Source: Saccharopolyspora galaxeae (lineage in GTDB: Bacteria > Actinomycetota > Actinomycetes > Mycobacteriales > Pseudonocardiaceae). From it: a stretch of 64,000 nucleotides of DNA. Of the stretch, positions 24,004-32,952 are shown one piece after another (positions within the stretch are counted from its first letter, which is position 1; each line of letters opens with the position of its first letter). The notes beneath the pieces are model-generated. The model searched no databases, was not told where the DNA came from, and saw nothing but the letters and a program-made list of their open reading frames with translations. The stretch covers positions 806,001 to 870,000 of the forward strand of contig NZ_JADDUE010000001.1 of assembly GCF_016526145.1 (NCBI RefSeq), read 5' to 3'. Position numbers and translations under genes: made by a program.

Positions 24004-24740
24004 CGCGCCTCGGCGGGCGGGTCGAACCGGTAGCCGACGCCCCAGACGGTCACCAGCACCAGCGGGCGCGACGGGTTGTCCTCGATCTTCTCCCGCAGCC
24101 GCCGCACGTGGACGGTGACGGTGGAGGCGTCGCCGATGTCGTGCGACCACACCTCGCGCATCAGCTCGTCGCGGCGGAACACCTGGCCGGGGTGGTCGAT
24201 CAGGTACGCCAGCAGCTCGAATTCCTTGTTCGTCAGCGTCAGCTCGCGGCCCGCCTTGGTGACCACGCGGGCGTTCTGGTCCACCACCAGGTCGCCCGCC
24301 CGGCGCGGTGCCGCGGCCTGCTGCGGCGGCATCGCCATGGTGCGGCGCAGCACCGACTGCACGCGCATCACCAGCTCGCGCGGGCTGAACGGTTTGGTGA
24401 GGTAGTCGTCCGCGCCCGCTTCCAGGCCGCGCAGCCGGTCCTCCTCCTCGCCCAGCGCCGTCAGCATGATCACGGGGGTGCTGCTGGTGCCGCGCAGTCT
24501 GCGGCAGAACTCGATCCCGCCGATGCCGGGAAGCCCCAGGTCCAGCACGATCAGATCGGGCCCGAGCTGGTGCGCCAGCTGCAGGCCGATGCCGCCGTCG
24601 GAGGCGACGACCGTGGTGTGGCCCGCCCGGTGCAGGTATCCGGTGATCACCTCGACGACCGTGGGGTCGTCGTCCACCACCAGGATGCGCGGTCCTGCGG
24701 TGGGCGGTGCGCCGTCCGGTCCGCTTCCCGGCTGCGTCAT
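24000..24740 (-). CDS. OmpR/PhoB-family response regulator
   Basis: 246 residues. The receiver domain has the acidic pair in LVVDDDPTV, the phosphorylated Asp in LIVLDLGLPG, Thr in IMLTALGEE and Lys in YLTKPFSPRE. The C-terminal winged helix carries LTLTNKEFELLAYLIDHPGQVF and the recognition helix DASTVTVHVRRLREKIED, then VWGVGYRF. It is the first gene of the two-component operon and overlaps the kinase start. It could also be the partner of the orphan kinase at 19968. Confidence 0.94.
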   Translation of the reverse strand: MTQPGSGPDGAPPTAGPRILVVDDDPTVVEVITGYLHRAGHTTVVASDGGIGLQLAHQLGPDLIVLDLGLPGIGGIEFCRRLRGTSSTPVIMLTALGEEEDRLRGLEAGADDYLTKPFSPRELVMRVQSVLRRTMAMPPQQAAAPRRAGDLVVDQNARVVTKAGRELTLTNKEFELLAYLIDHPGQVFRRDELMREVWSHDIGDASTVTVHVRRLREKIEDNPSRPLVLVTVWGVGYRFDPPAEAR

Positions 24741-24854
24741 CTCCCGGTCCGTCCTGTCCCGCGTTCGATCCTCGGTTCGAGCACACTGCTGTCGATCATG
24801 CGGCGTTCGATCATGCTGCCAGCGCAGCCTACTCGGCCCTCGTAGCTCCGCTTC

Positions 24855-24885
24855 GCCCGATTCGGCGAGGCTTGCCGAATCGGGC
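24855..24885 (-). terminator. Hairpin terminator after the Mut7-C gene
   Basis: GCCCGATTCGGC pairs perfectly with GCCGAATCGGGC across a seven-base loop, five bases past the Mut7-C stop on the minus strand and before the response regulator promoter. Confidence 0.8.
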
Positions 24886-24890
24886 TGCTC

Positions 24891-25592
24891 TCACCGGCCG
24901 GGAACGGCCGCGCGGATCATCTTCTCGATGCGGCGCGAGTGGGCGCCGCGCCAGTACACCCGGCCGCAGTCGGGGCAGCGGGCGTAGCGGTCGTAGTTGC
25001 GCCGGGTGCCCGGCTGGATCTCGCCGGTGACCGACGTCTTGGGCACCGCGCGCAGCACGCCGTTGCACGCGGTGCAGCGCGTCCACGGTGCCAGCGGTGG
25101 TGCGAACCGGTCGAGCACGTCGGCGAGCTGGTCGTCCGGATCGCTGCCGCGCACGAACGCCCCGATGCGCACCGCCCTGCGGTGCAGGATGCCGCGGTCC
25201 TGGGTGAGCAGCACGCGGTCGTCCCGGGCCGCTTCGGCGATCAGCTCGTCGTCGGCCGCGTCGTTTCGGTAGCCGGTGTCGATGCCCAGCAGCCGCATCC
25301 GCCGCGCGAGCTTGCCGAAGTGCACGTCGAGCTGGAACCGCGGCGGAGCGGGCTGCGGCCGCGGCACCGGCGGGACGTCGATGACCGAGCCCGCTGCCGG
25401 GCGGTGCGCGGCCGGGACCGGTTCGCCGTCCACCCGCAGCTCGCCGGTCTCGGTCAGCGGCACACCGAGCGAGCGCACGACGTGCCCGGTGCTGGCGGTG
25501 CCGTCGTGCGTGCTGCGCACGCAGTGGGCGCGGCGCTTGGACGGCAGGAAGAACCGCAGCTCGGCGGCTACCCGCACGGTCACTTCGGGCAT
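24891..25592 (-). CDS. Mut7-C family protein (ubiquitin-like plus PIN-like RNase domain)
   Basis: 233 residues. The N-terminal 85 residues look like the ubiquitin-fold domain found ahead of Mut7-C in bacteria (VTVRVAAELRFFLP, GSVIDVPP). The rest is the Mut7-C domain: FQLDVHFGKLARRMRLLGIDT with the acidic first motif, DDELIAEAARDDRVLLTQDRG, and a zinc ribbon of two pairs, CTACN and CPDCGRVYW. PIN-like folds of this kind are presumed ribonucleases. It is monocistronic, with its own terminator. Confidence 0.9.
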   Translation of the reverse strand: MPEVTVRVAAELRFFLPSKRRAHCVRSTHDGTASTGHVVRSLGVPLTETGELRVDGEPVPAAHRPAAGSVIDVPPVPRPQPAPPRFQLDVHFGKLARRMRLLGIDTGYRNDAADDELIAEAARDDRVLLTQDRGILHRRAVRIGAFVRGSDPDDQLADVLDRFAPPLAPWTRCTACNGVLRAVPKTSVTGEIQPGTRRNYDRYARCPDCGRVYWRGAHSRRIEKMIRAAVPGR

Positions 25593-25683
25593 CGCCGCAG
25601 ATGGTCCGCCCCGGCTGCGCGGCTGTCCAAACGCCGCCGGCTCCGGCCGCCGGCCCGGGCTGCGACGGCCGGAGTCCGGCCGT

Positions 25684-26889
25684 TCAGCCCAGCAGCAGCG
25701 GCAGTTCGCGGAAGCCGTTCATGAGCGTGCTGGTGCCCCTGCGCAGCTCGTCGTCGGGCACGGCCAGCCGCGCGTCCGGGAACCGGCTGGTGAGCGCGGC
25801 GAACGCTTCGGCTCCTTCCAGGCGCGCCAGCGGCGCCCCGAGGCAGTGGTGGATGCCGTAGCCGAACGTGAGGTGCCCGGTCTGCCCGCGCTCCAGTTCC
25901 AGCTCGTCGGGCCGCTCGAAGCGCGCCGCGTCCCGGTTCGCCGAAGTGATGTTGATCAGCACGATCTCGCCCGCCGGGATGGTCACGTCGCCGATCGTCA
26001 CCGGTTCCGTCGTGAACCGCCGCGTGCTGGTGCGCAGCGGCCCGTCGAAACGCAGCAGTTCTTCGACCGCGCCCGGTACCTGGTCCGGCTGCGCGCCCAG
26101 CGCCGCCCAGCGCTGCGGTTCCTGCAGCAGCGCCCGCGTGCCGTTGCCGATCAGGTTCACCGTGGTCTCGTGCCCGGCGACGATCAGCAGGAACGCGGTG
26201 CTGAGCAGTTCGCCTGCGCTGAGCCGGTCGCCGTCGTCGGAGGCGATGGTCAGCGCGGACAGCAGGTCGTCGGCGGGCGCGGCGCGCTTGTCCTCGATCA
26301 GGCCGGTGAAGTACTCCGCCATCTCGCGGGAAGCGATCCGGGGCTGTTCCTCGCTCTGCGGGTCCATCAAGGCGCCGGTCCATCCGCGCAGCGGGCCGCG
26401 GTCGGCCTCCGGCACGCCCATGAGCTCGCAGATCACCGTGATCGGCAGCGGGAAGGCGAACCGGTCGATGAGGTCCACCGGCTCGTCGCGGGGCAGGTCG
26501 CGCAGCAGGTCGTCGATCAGTTCGCGCACCCGCGGGCGCAGGTTCTCGACGCGGCGGGAGGTGAAGTCGCGGGCGAGCAGTTTGCGCAGCCGGGTGTGGT
26601 CCGGCGGGTCGGCGTTGAGCATGTCCCGTCCGACCATCTCGGGAATCTCCGCCACACCGCGCGGGCTGAGCTTGTCCAGCATCCGCTCCCGCAGCTGTTC
26701 GGCGTCCTTGGCCAGCCGCGGATCGGCCAGCGCCGCGCGGGCGTCGGCGTAGCGGCTGATCACCCAGACCGGCAGGCCGTAGCGGGCGTACGCGGTGTGC
26801 ACCGGGGCCCGCTCGCGCAGCTCCCGCTCCACTTCCAGGGCGTTCTGCCAGTAGTCGGCATCGAACAACATCGGTTTCGCGTCCGTCAC
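25684..26889 (-). CDS. Cytochrome P450
   Basis: 401 residues, the standard bacterial P450 length. The I-helix oxygen-activation motif is LLIVAGHETTVNLI, the K-helix pair is EELLRF, and the heme-binding loop is FGYGIHHCLGAPLARLE with the axial Cys. The fold belongs to the soluble bacterial CYP105/107-like group that needs a ferredoxin and reductase; neither is adjacent. The GTG at 26889 is preceded by GGGCGGA. It is divergent from the PabAB gene. The substrate is unknown; tailoring of a secondary metabolite is plausible given the TEII and PabAB neighbours, but no core synthase is present. Confidence 0.93.
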   Translation of the reverse strand: MTDAKPMLFDADYWQNALEVERELRERAPVHTAYARYGLPVWVISRYADARAALADPRLAKDAEQLRERMLDKLSPRGVAEIPEMVGRDMLNADPPDHTRLRKLLARDFTSRRVENLRPRVRELIDDLLRDLPRDEPVDLIDRFAFPLPITVICELMGVPEADRGPLRGWTGALMDPQSEEQPRIASREMAEYFTGLIEDKRAAPADDLLSALTIASDDGDRLSAGELLSTAFLLIVAGHETTVNLIGNGTRALLQEPQRWAALGAQPDQVPGAVEELLRFDGPLRTSTRRFTTEPVTIGDVTIPAGEIVLINITSANRDAARFERPDELELERGQTGHLTFGYGIHHCLGAPLARLEGAEAFAALTSRFPDARLAVPDDELRRGTSTLMNGFRELPLLLG

Positions 26890-27144
26890 TCCGCCCAGTG
26901 TGCCGCCGATCACCGGCCGGCGGCGACAGCCGAAAGAAGTAGTCCCCGGTGCTGCCAGGGGGATCCGGTGGTCGGCCTGCTTCGTCGAGCACCACGAAGG
27001 CAGCTGAAGATCGACGCGCCGGGGCGGATCGGCTCGACGGCTCCGTGCTCCCGGCCCGTTCGGTTCGCGGGACCGGCGACGGCCGGATGTGGGGTTGGCC
27101 GCTGTGCGGGGCCGGTGCGCCGGGTGAGCTGGGAACATGGCCTC

Positions 27145-29292
27145 GTGCGCACGTTGCTGATCGACAACTACGACTCCTACACGTTCAACCTGTGCCATCT
27201 GTTGGCCGAGGTGAACGGGCGGGAGCCGGTCGTGGTGGCACACGACGCCGCGGAGGTCGGCGAACTGGACCTGGACCGCTACGAGGCCGTGGTGATCTCG
27301 CCCGGTGCCGGTGACCCGCGGCGTGCGCGGGACTTCGGGGTGTGCCGGGACGTGCTGCTGAAGACGAACCTGCCGGTGCTGGGGGTGTGCCTGGGGCACC
27401 AGGGGATCGCGGTGGCCGAAGGCGGCGGCGTGGTCCGCGCCCCGCAGGCCAGGCACGGGTACGTCACGCGGGTCGAGCACGGCGGGGAGGAGCTGTTCGC
27501 GGGCATCCCGTCCGGGTTCGGCGCGGTGCGCTACCACTCGCTGTGCGTGGCCGAGCCGTTGCCGCCGGAATTGGCGGTCACCGCCCGCGCCGAGGACGGC
27601 GTGGTGATGGCGCTGCGGCACCAGCGGTTGCCGCGCTGGGGTGTGCAGTTCCACCCGGAGTCGATCGAGACGGAGTTCGGGTGCAGGCTGCTGGAGAACT
27701 TCCGCGCGCTGGCGCTCGGGCGCGCGGCGGCTGAGCCTTCCGCGGCCGGTCCGCTCGCGTCCGGCGTGCAGCATCCGGCGCCCGCGCACTTCGACATCAG
27801 CGACACGGCTTCGTCGCAGCGCACCAAGGCCCTGCGGGGTGAGACCGCGGACCCGGCCCGCACCGGATCCGCGAACCCGAACCGCACTGGAACCCCGGCC
27901 CGCACCGGAACCCCGGCGCCCACCGCACCGCCACTCCACTACACCGCGCACGTCCGCGAACTCCCCGGCGCCATCGACGCCGATGCGGCGTTCACGCGGC
28001 TGTTCGCCGCATCGGAAACCGCGTTCTGGCTGGACTCCTCGCGGGTCGAGCCGGGTATGGCGCGGTTCTCGTTCTTCGGCGACGGTTCCGGCCCGCTGGC
28101 GGAAACGGTGCGCCACCGGGTCGGCGAGTCCCCGCCGCTGTTCGACGAGCTGCGCGCGCAGCTGGCGCGCCGGGAGGTGTCCGCGCCTCCGCTGCCGTTC
28201 GATTTCGTCGGCGGCTACGTGGGCTATTTCGGCTACGAGCTCAAAGCCGAGTGCGGCGGTGACGCCCGGCACCGCGCCGAGACTCCGGACGCTCGCTGGC
28301 TGTTCGCCGACCGCTTCGTCGCCGTGGACCACGAGCAGGACGCGACGTACCTGGTCGCGCTGAGCATCGGCGCGGAAACCGCCCGCGACGCCACCGCCTG
28401 GCTGGACGAGACCGGCCGTGCATTGCGCACGCTCCCGGCATCGCCGGATCCGCTGGCCGGGCACCGCGGCACGTCCGCGGTCGAACCGGACCGCGAGAGC
28501 TACCTCGCCGCCGTCGAGCACTGCCGGGAATCGTTGCTGGCGGGGGAGAGCTACGAGATCTGCCTGACCACCGGCGCGGAATTCGCGGCCGTGGACGGTG
28601 GATTCGAGACCTACCGGCGGCTGCGGACGTTGAATCCCGCGCCGTACTCGGCTTTCCTGCGCTTCGACGACGTGGAGGTGGCCTGTTCGTCGCCGGAGCG
28701 CTTCTTGAAGGTCAGCGGCGGCGTGGCCGAGGCGAAGCCCATCAAGGGCACCGCGCCGCGCGGTGACAGCCCTGAATCCGACGCCCGGTTGCGCGCCGAT
28801 CTCGCCGCGGATCCCAAGTGCCGCGCGGAAAACCTGATGATCGTGGACCTGCTGCGCAACGACCTCGGCCGGGTGTGCAGGCCGGGTTCGGTGCACGTCC
28901 CGGTCCTGATGGAGGTGCAGAGCTACCAGACGGTGCATCAGCTCGTCTCCACCGTCCGCGGGGAGATCGACGACGGCCGGGACGCGGTGGAATGCGTGCG
29001 GGCCTGCTTCCCCGGCGGTTCGATGACCGGCGCGCCGAAGCGGCGCACGATGGAACTCATCGACGACGTGGAGCAGCGGGCGCGCGGCGTCTACTCCGGT
29101 GCACTGGGCTTCTTGAGCCTCAACGGCGCCGCGGACCTCAACATCGTCATCCGCACTTTGGTGCGCAGCGGCGGGAAATGGCGCACCGGAGCGGGCGGCG
29201 CGATCGTGCTCGGCTCGGATCCGGCGGCGGAGTACGAGGAGATGCTGCTGAAGGCGGCCGCACCGGCACCTGCTCTATCCACAGTGGACTGA
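27145..29292 (+). CDS. pabAB: Fused aminodeoxychorismate synthase (PabA-PabB)
   Basis: 715 residues. Residues 1-190 are the glutamine amidotransferase: LIDNYDSYTFNL, ISPGAGDP, nucleophile Cys in LGVCLGHQGIA, and catalytic His/Glu in FHPESIETE. A low-complexity linker (about 200-270, with PARTGTPAPT-type repeats) joins the chorismate-binding synthase domain. That domain carries EAKPIKGTAPR with the PabB-type Lys, FPGGSMTGAPKRRTMELID, and GAGGAIVLGSDPAAEYEE. It makes 4-amino-4-deoxychorismate for p-aminobenzoate. Fused PabAB forms often belong to antibiotic pathways rather than folate supply. GTG 27145 starts exactly at the conserved first strand. It heads a run of four + strand genes. Confidence 0.94.
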   Translation: MRTLLIDNYDSYTFNLCHLLAEVNGREPVVVAHDAAEVGELDLDRYEAVVISPGAGDPRRARDFGVCRDVLLKTNLPVLGVCLGHQGIAVAEGGGVVRAPQARHGYVTRVEHGGEELFAGIPSGFGAVRYHSLCVAEPLPPELAVTARAEDGVVMALRHQRLPRWGVQFHPESIETEFGCRLLENFRALALGRAAAEPSAAGPLASGVQHPAPAHFDISDTASSQRTKALRGETADPARTGSANPNRTGTPARTGTPAPTAPPLHYTAHVRELPGAIDADAAFTRLFAASETAFWLDSSRVEPGMARFSFFGDGSGPLAETVRHRVGESPPLFDELRAQLARREVSAPPLPFDFVGGYVGYFGYELKAECGGDARHRAETPDARWLFADRFVAVDHEQDATYLVALSIGAETARDATAWLDETGRALRTLPASPDPLAGHRGTSAVEPDRESYLAAVEHCRESLLAGESYEICLTTGAEFAAVDGGFETYRRLRTLNPAPYSAFLRFDDVEVACSSPERFLKVSGGVAEAKPIKGTAPRGDSPESDARLRADLAADPKCRAENLMIVDLLRNDLGRVCRPGSVHVPVLMEVQSYQTVHQLVSTVRGEIDDGRDAVECVRACFPGGSMTGAPKRRTMELIDDVEQRARGVYSGALGFLSLNGAADLNIVIRTLVRSGGKWRTGAGGAIVLGSDPAAEYEEMLLKAAAPAPALSTVD

Positions 29293-29434
29293 TCGGTGCC
29301 GGCCGGTAACTCCGTCGCGCGGCGGCACGGCCCCGAACCACTCGGTCGTGCGACTCCAGCGGCGCGCCCGGCTCGGCCAGGGTGGAGGGGTGCTCGCACC
29401 GGGCACGAAGGCACCGCAGACAGGGAGGAAAGCG

Positions 29435-30025
29435 ATGGAGCGAGTGGTTCTGCTCGACGAGGACGGGCGAGCCGTGGGCACCACCGACAAGGCCACCGTG
29501 CACCACGAGGAAACACCGCTGCACCTGGCCTTTTCCTGCTACCTGTTCAACCCGCGCGGCGAGCTGCTGCTGACCCGGCGGGCGCTGAGCAAGCCGACTT
29601 GGCCGGGCGTGTGGACGAACACCTGCTGCGGCCATCCCGGTCCGGCGGAGACGCCGCGGGACGCGGTGCTGCGCAGGCTTTCCGATGAGCTCGGCATCGA
29701 GTTGGCCGATGTCGAACTGGTGCTGCCCGGCTTCCGCTACCGCGCGGTGATGGGCAACGGCGTGGTGGAGAACGAGATGTGCCCGGTGTTCCGGGCGATC
29801 ACCGAGGTCACCGCGCACCCGAATCCGGCTGAGGTGGAAGAGGTGCGCTGGGTCTCGTGGGCGCAGCTGACCGCGGATGTGGCCGGGGGGACCGCGGAGA
29901 TCTCGCCGTGGGCGAAGCTGCAGATCGACGAGCTCACCGGCCTTGGAACGGACCCGTCCCGCTGGCCGCTCGGCGATCCGGTGGACCTGCCGCCCGCCGC
30001 GCGGGAACCGATGAACGCGGCCTGA
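29435..30025 (+). CDS. idi: Isopentenyl-diphosphate delta-isomerase, type I
   Basis: 196 residues with the Nudix-like isomerase fold. The catalytic Cys lies in WTNTCCGHP and the Glu motif in GVVENEMCPVF; LHLAFSCYLFNPRGELLLTRRA and WPGVWTN are hallmark blocks. It interconverts isopentenyl and dimethylallyl diphosphate, feeding isoprenoid synthesis. GGGAGGAA stands seven bases before ATG 29435. It lies 142 bp after pabAB in the same direction; no terminator is obvious between them. Confidence 0.95.
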   Translation: MERVVLLDEDGRAVGTTDKATVHHEETPLHLAFSCYLFNPRGELLLTRRALSKPTWPGVWTNTCCGHPGPAETPRDAVLRRLSDELGIELADVELVLPGFRYRAVMGNGVVENEMCPVFRAITEVTAHPNPAEVEEVRWVSWAQLTADVAGGTAEISPWAKLQIDELTGLGTDPSRWPLGDPVDLPPAAREPMNAA

Positions 30026-30157
30026 AACCGGCCGTGCTCCCGTTTCCCGGAATGGACGTGGTGCGTACGTGGTTGCTGATCGGTGGGGGCCGACGCGTTC
30101 GCCCTCGGGCGGCGAGCGGCGCCGCTGGAACCCGATCACGCTCCAGGGAGGCCGGAT

Positions 30158-31126
30158 ATGAAGGCGGCGGTGTACTCCGAGAACGGCGGTCCCGAGGTCC
30201 TGCGCTACGAGGATGTACCGGACCCGCGAGTGCGGGCCGGTGAGGTGCTGCTGCGGGTCGCCGCCGTCAGCGTCCAGGGCGGTGATCTGCTGCACCGGCA
30301 GCTGGTGCCGTTCGAGACCGCGCCGCACATCGTCGGCTACCAGGCCGCCGGAACCGTCGCGGCCGTCGGCGAGGGCGTCACGTCGGTGCGCGAGGGGCAG
30401 CGGGTGGTCGCGTTCATGCCCGAGGGCTCGCACGCCGAGCTGGCCACGGCAGCCGAAGGGCACGTGTACCCGGTGCCGGACGAGCTGGACCTGCGGCTCG
30501 CCGCGGGCATCCCGGTCGAGTTCGGCACCGCCGACGAGTGCCTGTTCGAGTTCGGCGGGTTGCGCGCGGGGGAGACGGTGCTGGTGCAGGCCGCGTCCAG
30601 CGGTGTGGGCTTGGCCGCTGTGCAGCTCGCGAAGGCCGCCGGTGCGACGGTTCTCGGCACCGCCTCCAGCGACAACAAGCTCGCCCGGCTCGCCGATTAC
30701 GGCCTCGACCACGGGATCAACTACAGGAGCTCCGATGTCGTCGCCGAGGTCATGCGCCGCACCGGCGATCGCGGGGTCGACTTGGTCGTCGATCCGGTCG
30801 GCGGGCGCACCTTGGAAGGCAGCGTCGGCGCGCTCGCCTACCGGGGCCGGATCAGCTGGGTCGGCCAGGCCGGCCGGGACGAGCAGCAGCCGCAGCTCGC
30901 GCCGCTGATGTTCAAGAACGCTTCGCTAAACGGCGTCTACCTGGGCGGCGAGTTCGAGCACGCTCCGGAGCGCACGAGGTCGGTCGTCGAACGGCTCATC
31001 GGCCGGGTCGCGGCCGGGGAGCTCACCGTCGTGCTGGACCGGGAGTTCCCGCTCGCCGAGGCCGCCGCGGCACACCGCTACATCGAGAGCCGTGCCGCGT
31101 TCGGACGGGTCCTGCTCATCCCCTGA
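30158..31126 (+). CDS. Zinc-independent quinone oxidoreductase (MDR superfamily)
   Basis: 322 residues. The N-terminal GroES-like domain (KAAVYSENGGPEVLRYEDV, HIVGYQAAGTVAAVGEGV) precedes a Rossmann domain with VLVQAASSGVGLAAVQLAKAAGATVLGT, and then DLVVDPVGGRTLEGS. It lacks the structural zinc Cys cluster, fitting the NADPH:quinone reductase/zeta-crystallin branch. CAGGGAGG precedes ATG 30158. It follows idi by 132 bp on the same strand. Confidence 0.9.
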   Translation: MKAAVYSENGGPEVLRYEDVPDPRVRAGEVLLRVAAVSVQGGDLLHRQLVPFETAPHIVGYQAAGTVAAVGEGVTSVREGQRVVAFMPEGSHAELATAAEGHVYPVPDELDLRLAAGIPVEFGTADECLFEFGGLRAGETVLVQAASSGVGLAAVQLAKAAGATVLGTASSDNKLARLADYGLDHGINYRSSDVVAEVMRRTGDRGVDLVVDPVGGRTLEGSVGALAYRGRISWVGQAGRDEQQPQLAPLMFKNASLNGVYLGGEFEHAPERTRSVVERLIGRVAAGELTVVLDREFPLAEAAAAHRYIESRAAFGRVLLIP

Positions 31127-31259
31127 GTGCTCGACTCTTTCCCCTGCGGAGTCGCCGGAACGTCCCGTGAAGTCCCGCTCTTTCAGGGTTTTCCGGCCCG
31201 CCGCGTTGATAGCGTCCTGATCCGAAACGAGAGCCGGCGAGCCGAGCGGCAGGAGCGCG

Positions 31260-32009
31260 ATGACCGGGATCACCGACGACACCGACCGATGGCTGCGGCG
31301 CTTCCGCCCTTCGCCGGACGCCACCGCGCGGCTGGCCTGCTTCCCGTACGCCGGTGGCGCGGCCCCGTACTTCGTCCCGGTCGCGAAGATGCTCGCGCCC
31401 TCGATCGACGTGCTCGCGGTGCAGTACCCGGGCAGGCAGGACCGCCGCGGCGAGGACTGCCTGGGCAGCGTCGAGGAGATCGCCGAACAGGTGCTCCCGG
31501 GCCTGCGCCGGTGGGCGGACGATTCGCTCGCGCTGTTCGGGCACAGCATGGGCGCCAGCGTCGCCTTCGAGGTGGCCCGCCGGTTGGAGGCCGAAGGCAC
31601 ACCGCCGCGCGCGCTGTTCGTTTCCGGCAGGCCCGCGCCCACCCGCAACCGCGATGAAGGAATCCACTCGCTCGGCGACGACGCTTTCATCGCCGAGCTG
31701 CGGAAACTCGGCGCAGCCGCCGCGGCCGCCCTCGCCGACGAGGAGCTGCGGCGGATGGCGATGCCGTCGCTGCGCGCCGACTACCGCGCCGCCGAGACCT
31801 ACACGTACCGGCCGGGCACCGACCTGACCTGCCCGGTGCACGCCCTGATCGGCGTGGACGACCCGGTGGTCACCGAGGACGAGGCCCAGGATTGGCAGCA
31901 CCGCACCAGCGGCCCGTTCACGCTGCACAAATACCCCGGCGGCCACTTCTACCTGGACACCGAGACCGATGACGTCCTCGCGCTGCTGCGGCGAACCCTG
32001 GAGGTGTGA
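31260..32009 (+). CDS. Type II thioesterase
   Basis: 249 residues. The family N-terminus LACFPYAGGAAPYF, the nucleophile elbow LFGHSMGASVAFEVAR, the Asp-bearing LIGVDDPVV and the catalytic His in YPGGHFYL are all present. These stand-alone alpha/beta hydrolases clear misprimed acyl groups from polyketide or nonribosomal peptide carrier domains. No such synthase lies in the window, so it must act in trans or is a cluster remnant. CAGGAGC precedes ATG 31260; a strong hairpin follows. Confidence 0.93.
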   Translation: MTGITDDTDRWLRRFRPSPDATARLACFPYAGGAAPYFVPVAKMLAPSIDVLAVQYPGRQDRRGEDCLGSVEEIAEQVLPGLRRWADDSLALFGHSMGASVAFEVARRLEAEGTPPRALFVSGRPAPTRNRDEGIHSLGDDAFIAELRKLGAAAAAALADEELRRMAMPSLRADYRAAETYTYRPGTDLTCPVHALIGVDDPVVTEDEAQDWQHRTSGPFTLHKYPGGHFYLDTETDDVLALLRRTLEV

Positions 32010-32055
32010 CCGCGGCCGGGTTTCGTCGAGGTCGGAGCTGGACTGATGACGAGCC

Positions 32056-32096
32056 GAGTGCGAGCGGATTCCCGCCCGGGGAACCCGCTCGCACTC
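32056..32096. terminator. Hairpin terminator between convergent genes
   Basis: GAGTGCGAGCGG plus TTCCC pairs with GGGAA plus CCGCTCGCACTC, one mismatch on each arm, between the thioesterase and the crystallin-like gene. Confidence 0.85.
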
Positions 32097-32169
32097 GATC
32101 ATTTCCAGATGTGTTCCGGGATCGGCGATCAGCGCGCAGCGCCGTTCCGGGAAAGGGGTCGTCGACCCG

Positions 32170-32523
32170 TCACTTGATTTCGATGGCGTCGATCTTCGCC
32201 GGGGTGTTCCGGACGAGCGTCTTGCCCGGGTCGACCTTGAGCACGTCGCCGTTGTGGTCGTAGAGGTACAGCGTGTTGTTGCCCGCGTAGGCCTTGTCGA
32301 CCCACCAGCCGCCGAAGTCCATCTTCCCGCCGTTCGCGTAGCAGTCGGTGCTGTCCTCGCCGCCGCTGCTGTGCGACCAGATCTGCGAGAAGTTCTCGTC
32401 GGGGTTGCACTCCACCTTGTTGATGGCGAAACCGGTCGCGGCCGGTCCGACCATGGTGAACGTGGCGGCCGCGATGATCGCGGCGGCCGCGCCGCGCGCC
32501 GTCTTCTTCGTGTTCATGACCAT
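32170..32523 (-). CDS. Secreted beta/gamma-crystallin-like (killer-toxin-like) protein
   Basis: About 117 residues. A signal peptide (MNTKKTARGAAAAIIAAATF...) is followed by about 80 residues with two Cys: VECNPDENFSQIWSH, STDCYANGGKMDFGGWWVDK and NNTLYLYDHNGD. The block CYANGGKMDFGGWWVD resembles the single-domain beta/gamma-crystallin proteins of Streptomyces called killer-toxin-like (SKLP). Those are extracellular and reported to be antimicrobial. A disulfide between the two Cys is likely. GAGGAGGAATT precedes ATG 32523. Assignment is by motif resemblance only. Confidence 0.65.
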   Translation of the reverse strand: MVMNTKKTARGAAAAIIAAATFTMVGPAATGFAINKVECNPDENFSQIWSHSSGGEDSTDCYANGGKMDFGGWWVDKAYAGNNTLYLYDHNGDVLKVDPGKTLVRNTPAKIDAIEIK

Positions 32524-32952
32524 AATTCCTCCTCGGAGAGAATCCAGAACCCATGAGCGCACTTCGCGACTTCTCGAGTGCGTCGTGCAGAACAACAGTC
32601 TCAGCGGGCGCAGCCGACGGCAATTGTTGAAACGTTTTCCGGGGTCGCTTCTGCACTCTTTTGCATTGCGCGTGTCCGTTGGAGAAAAACCCGCACCAGG
32701 TCCGATCGCGTCCCTTCTGCGCAGGTAGGCGGCTTGCTGCGGTCGGCGGAATATGACCAAGCGCCCGATTTTGTTGCGCGTTCACGAGTTCCGGGAATTG
32801 AAATCCCGGCGGATCGCGTCGGGGTTCGTGAGTCGTGTTCAGGCGTCGAAGCGGCCGGTGCGAGTCGGTTCGCCGGAGGAAAACCCCGAGGCCGGCGCGC
32901 CGGGCGGTGCGGGCGGGCGCGTCGTGCGGTGGCGGATGGTGCAGTGCCGATC
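32524..32952. other. Intergenic region
   Basis: About 430 bp between divergent genes. It is less GC-rich than its surroundings (for example 32620-32680), as expected for promoters, and contains no supported ORF. Confidence 0.45.

Noticed and set aside
27840-27930. Repeat-like RTGTPAPT segment as a possible mobile insertion in pabAB
   Set aside because: It is simply the linker between the amidotransferase and synthase domains; the reading frame and both domains are intact.
25684-28938. A 1084-codon minus-strand frame joining the P450 to sequence antisense to pabAB
   Set aside because: Only the last 401 codons are P450; the upstream portion is a shadow of pabAB and contains no domain.
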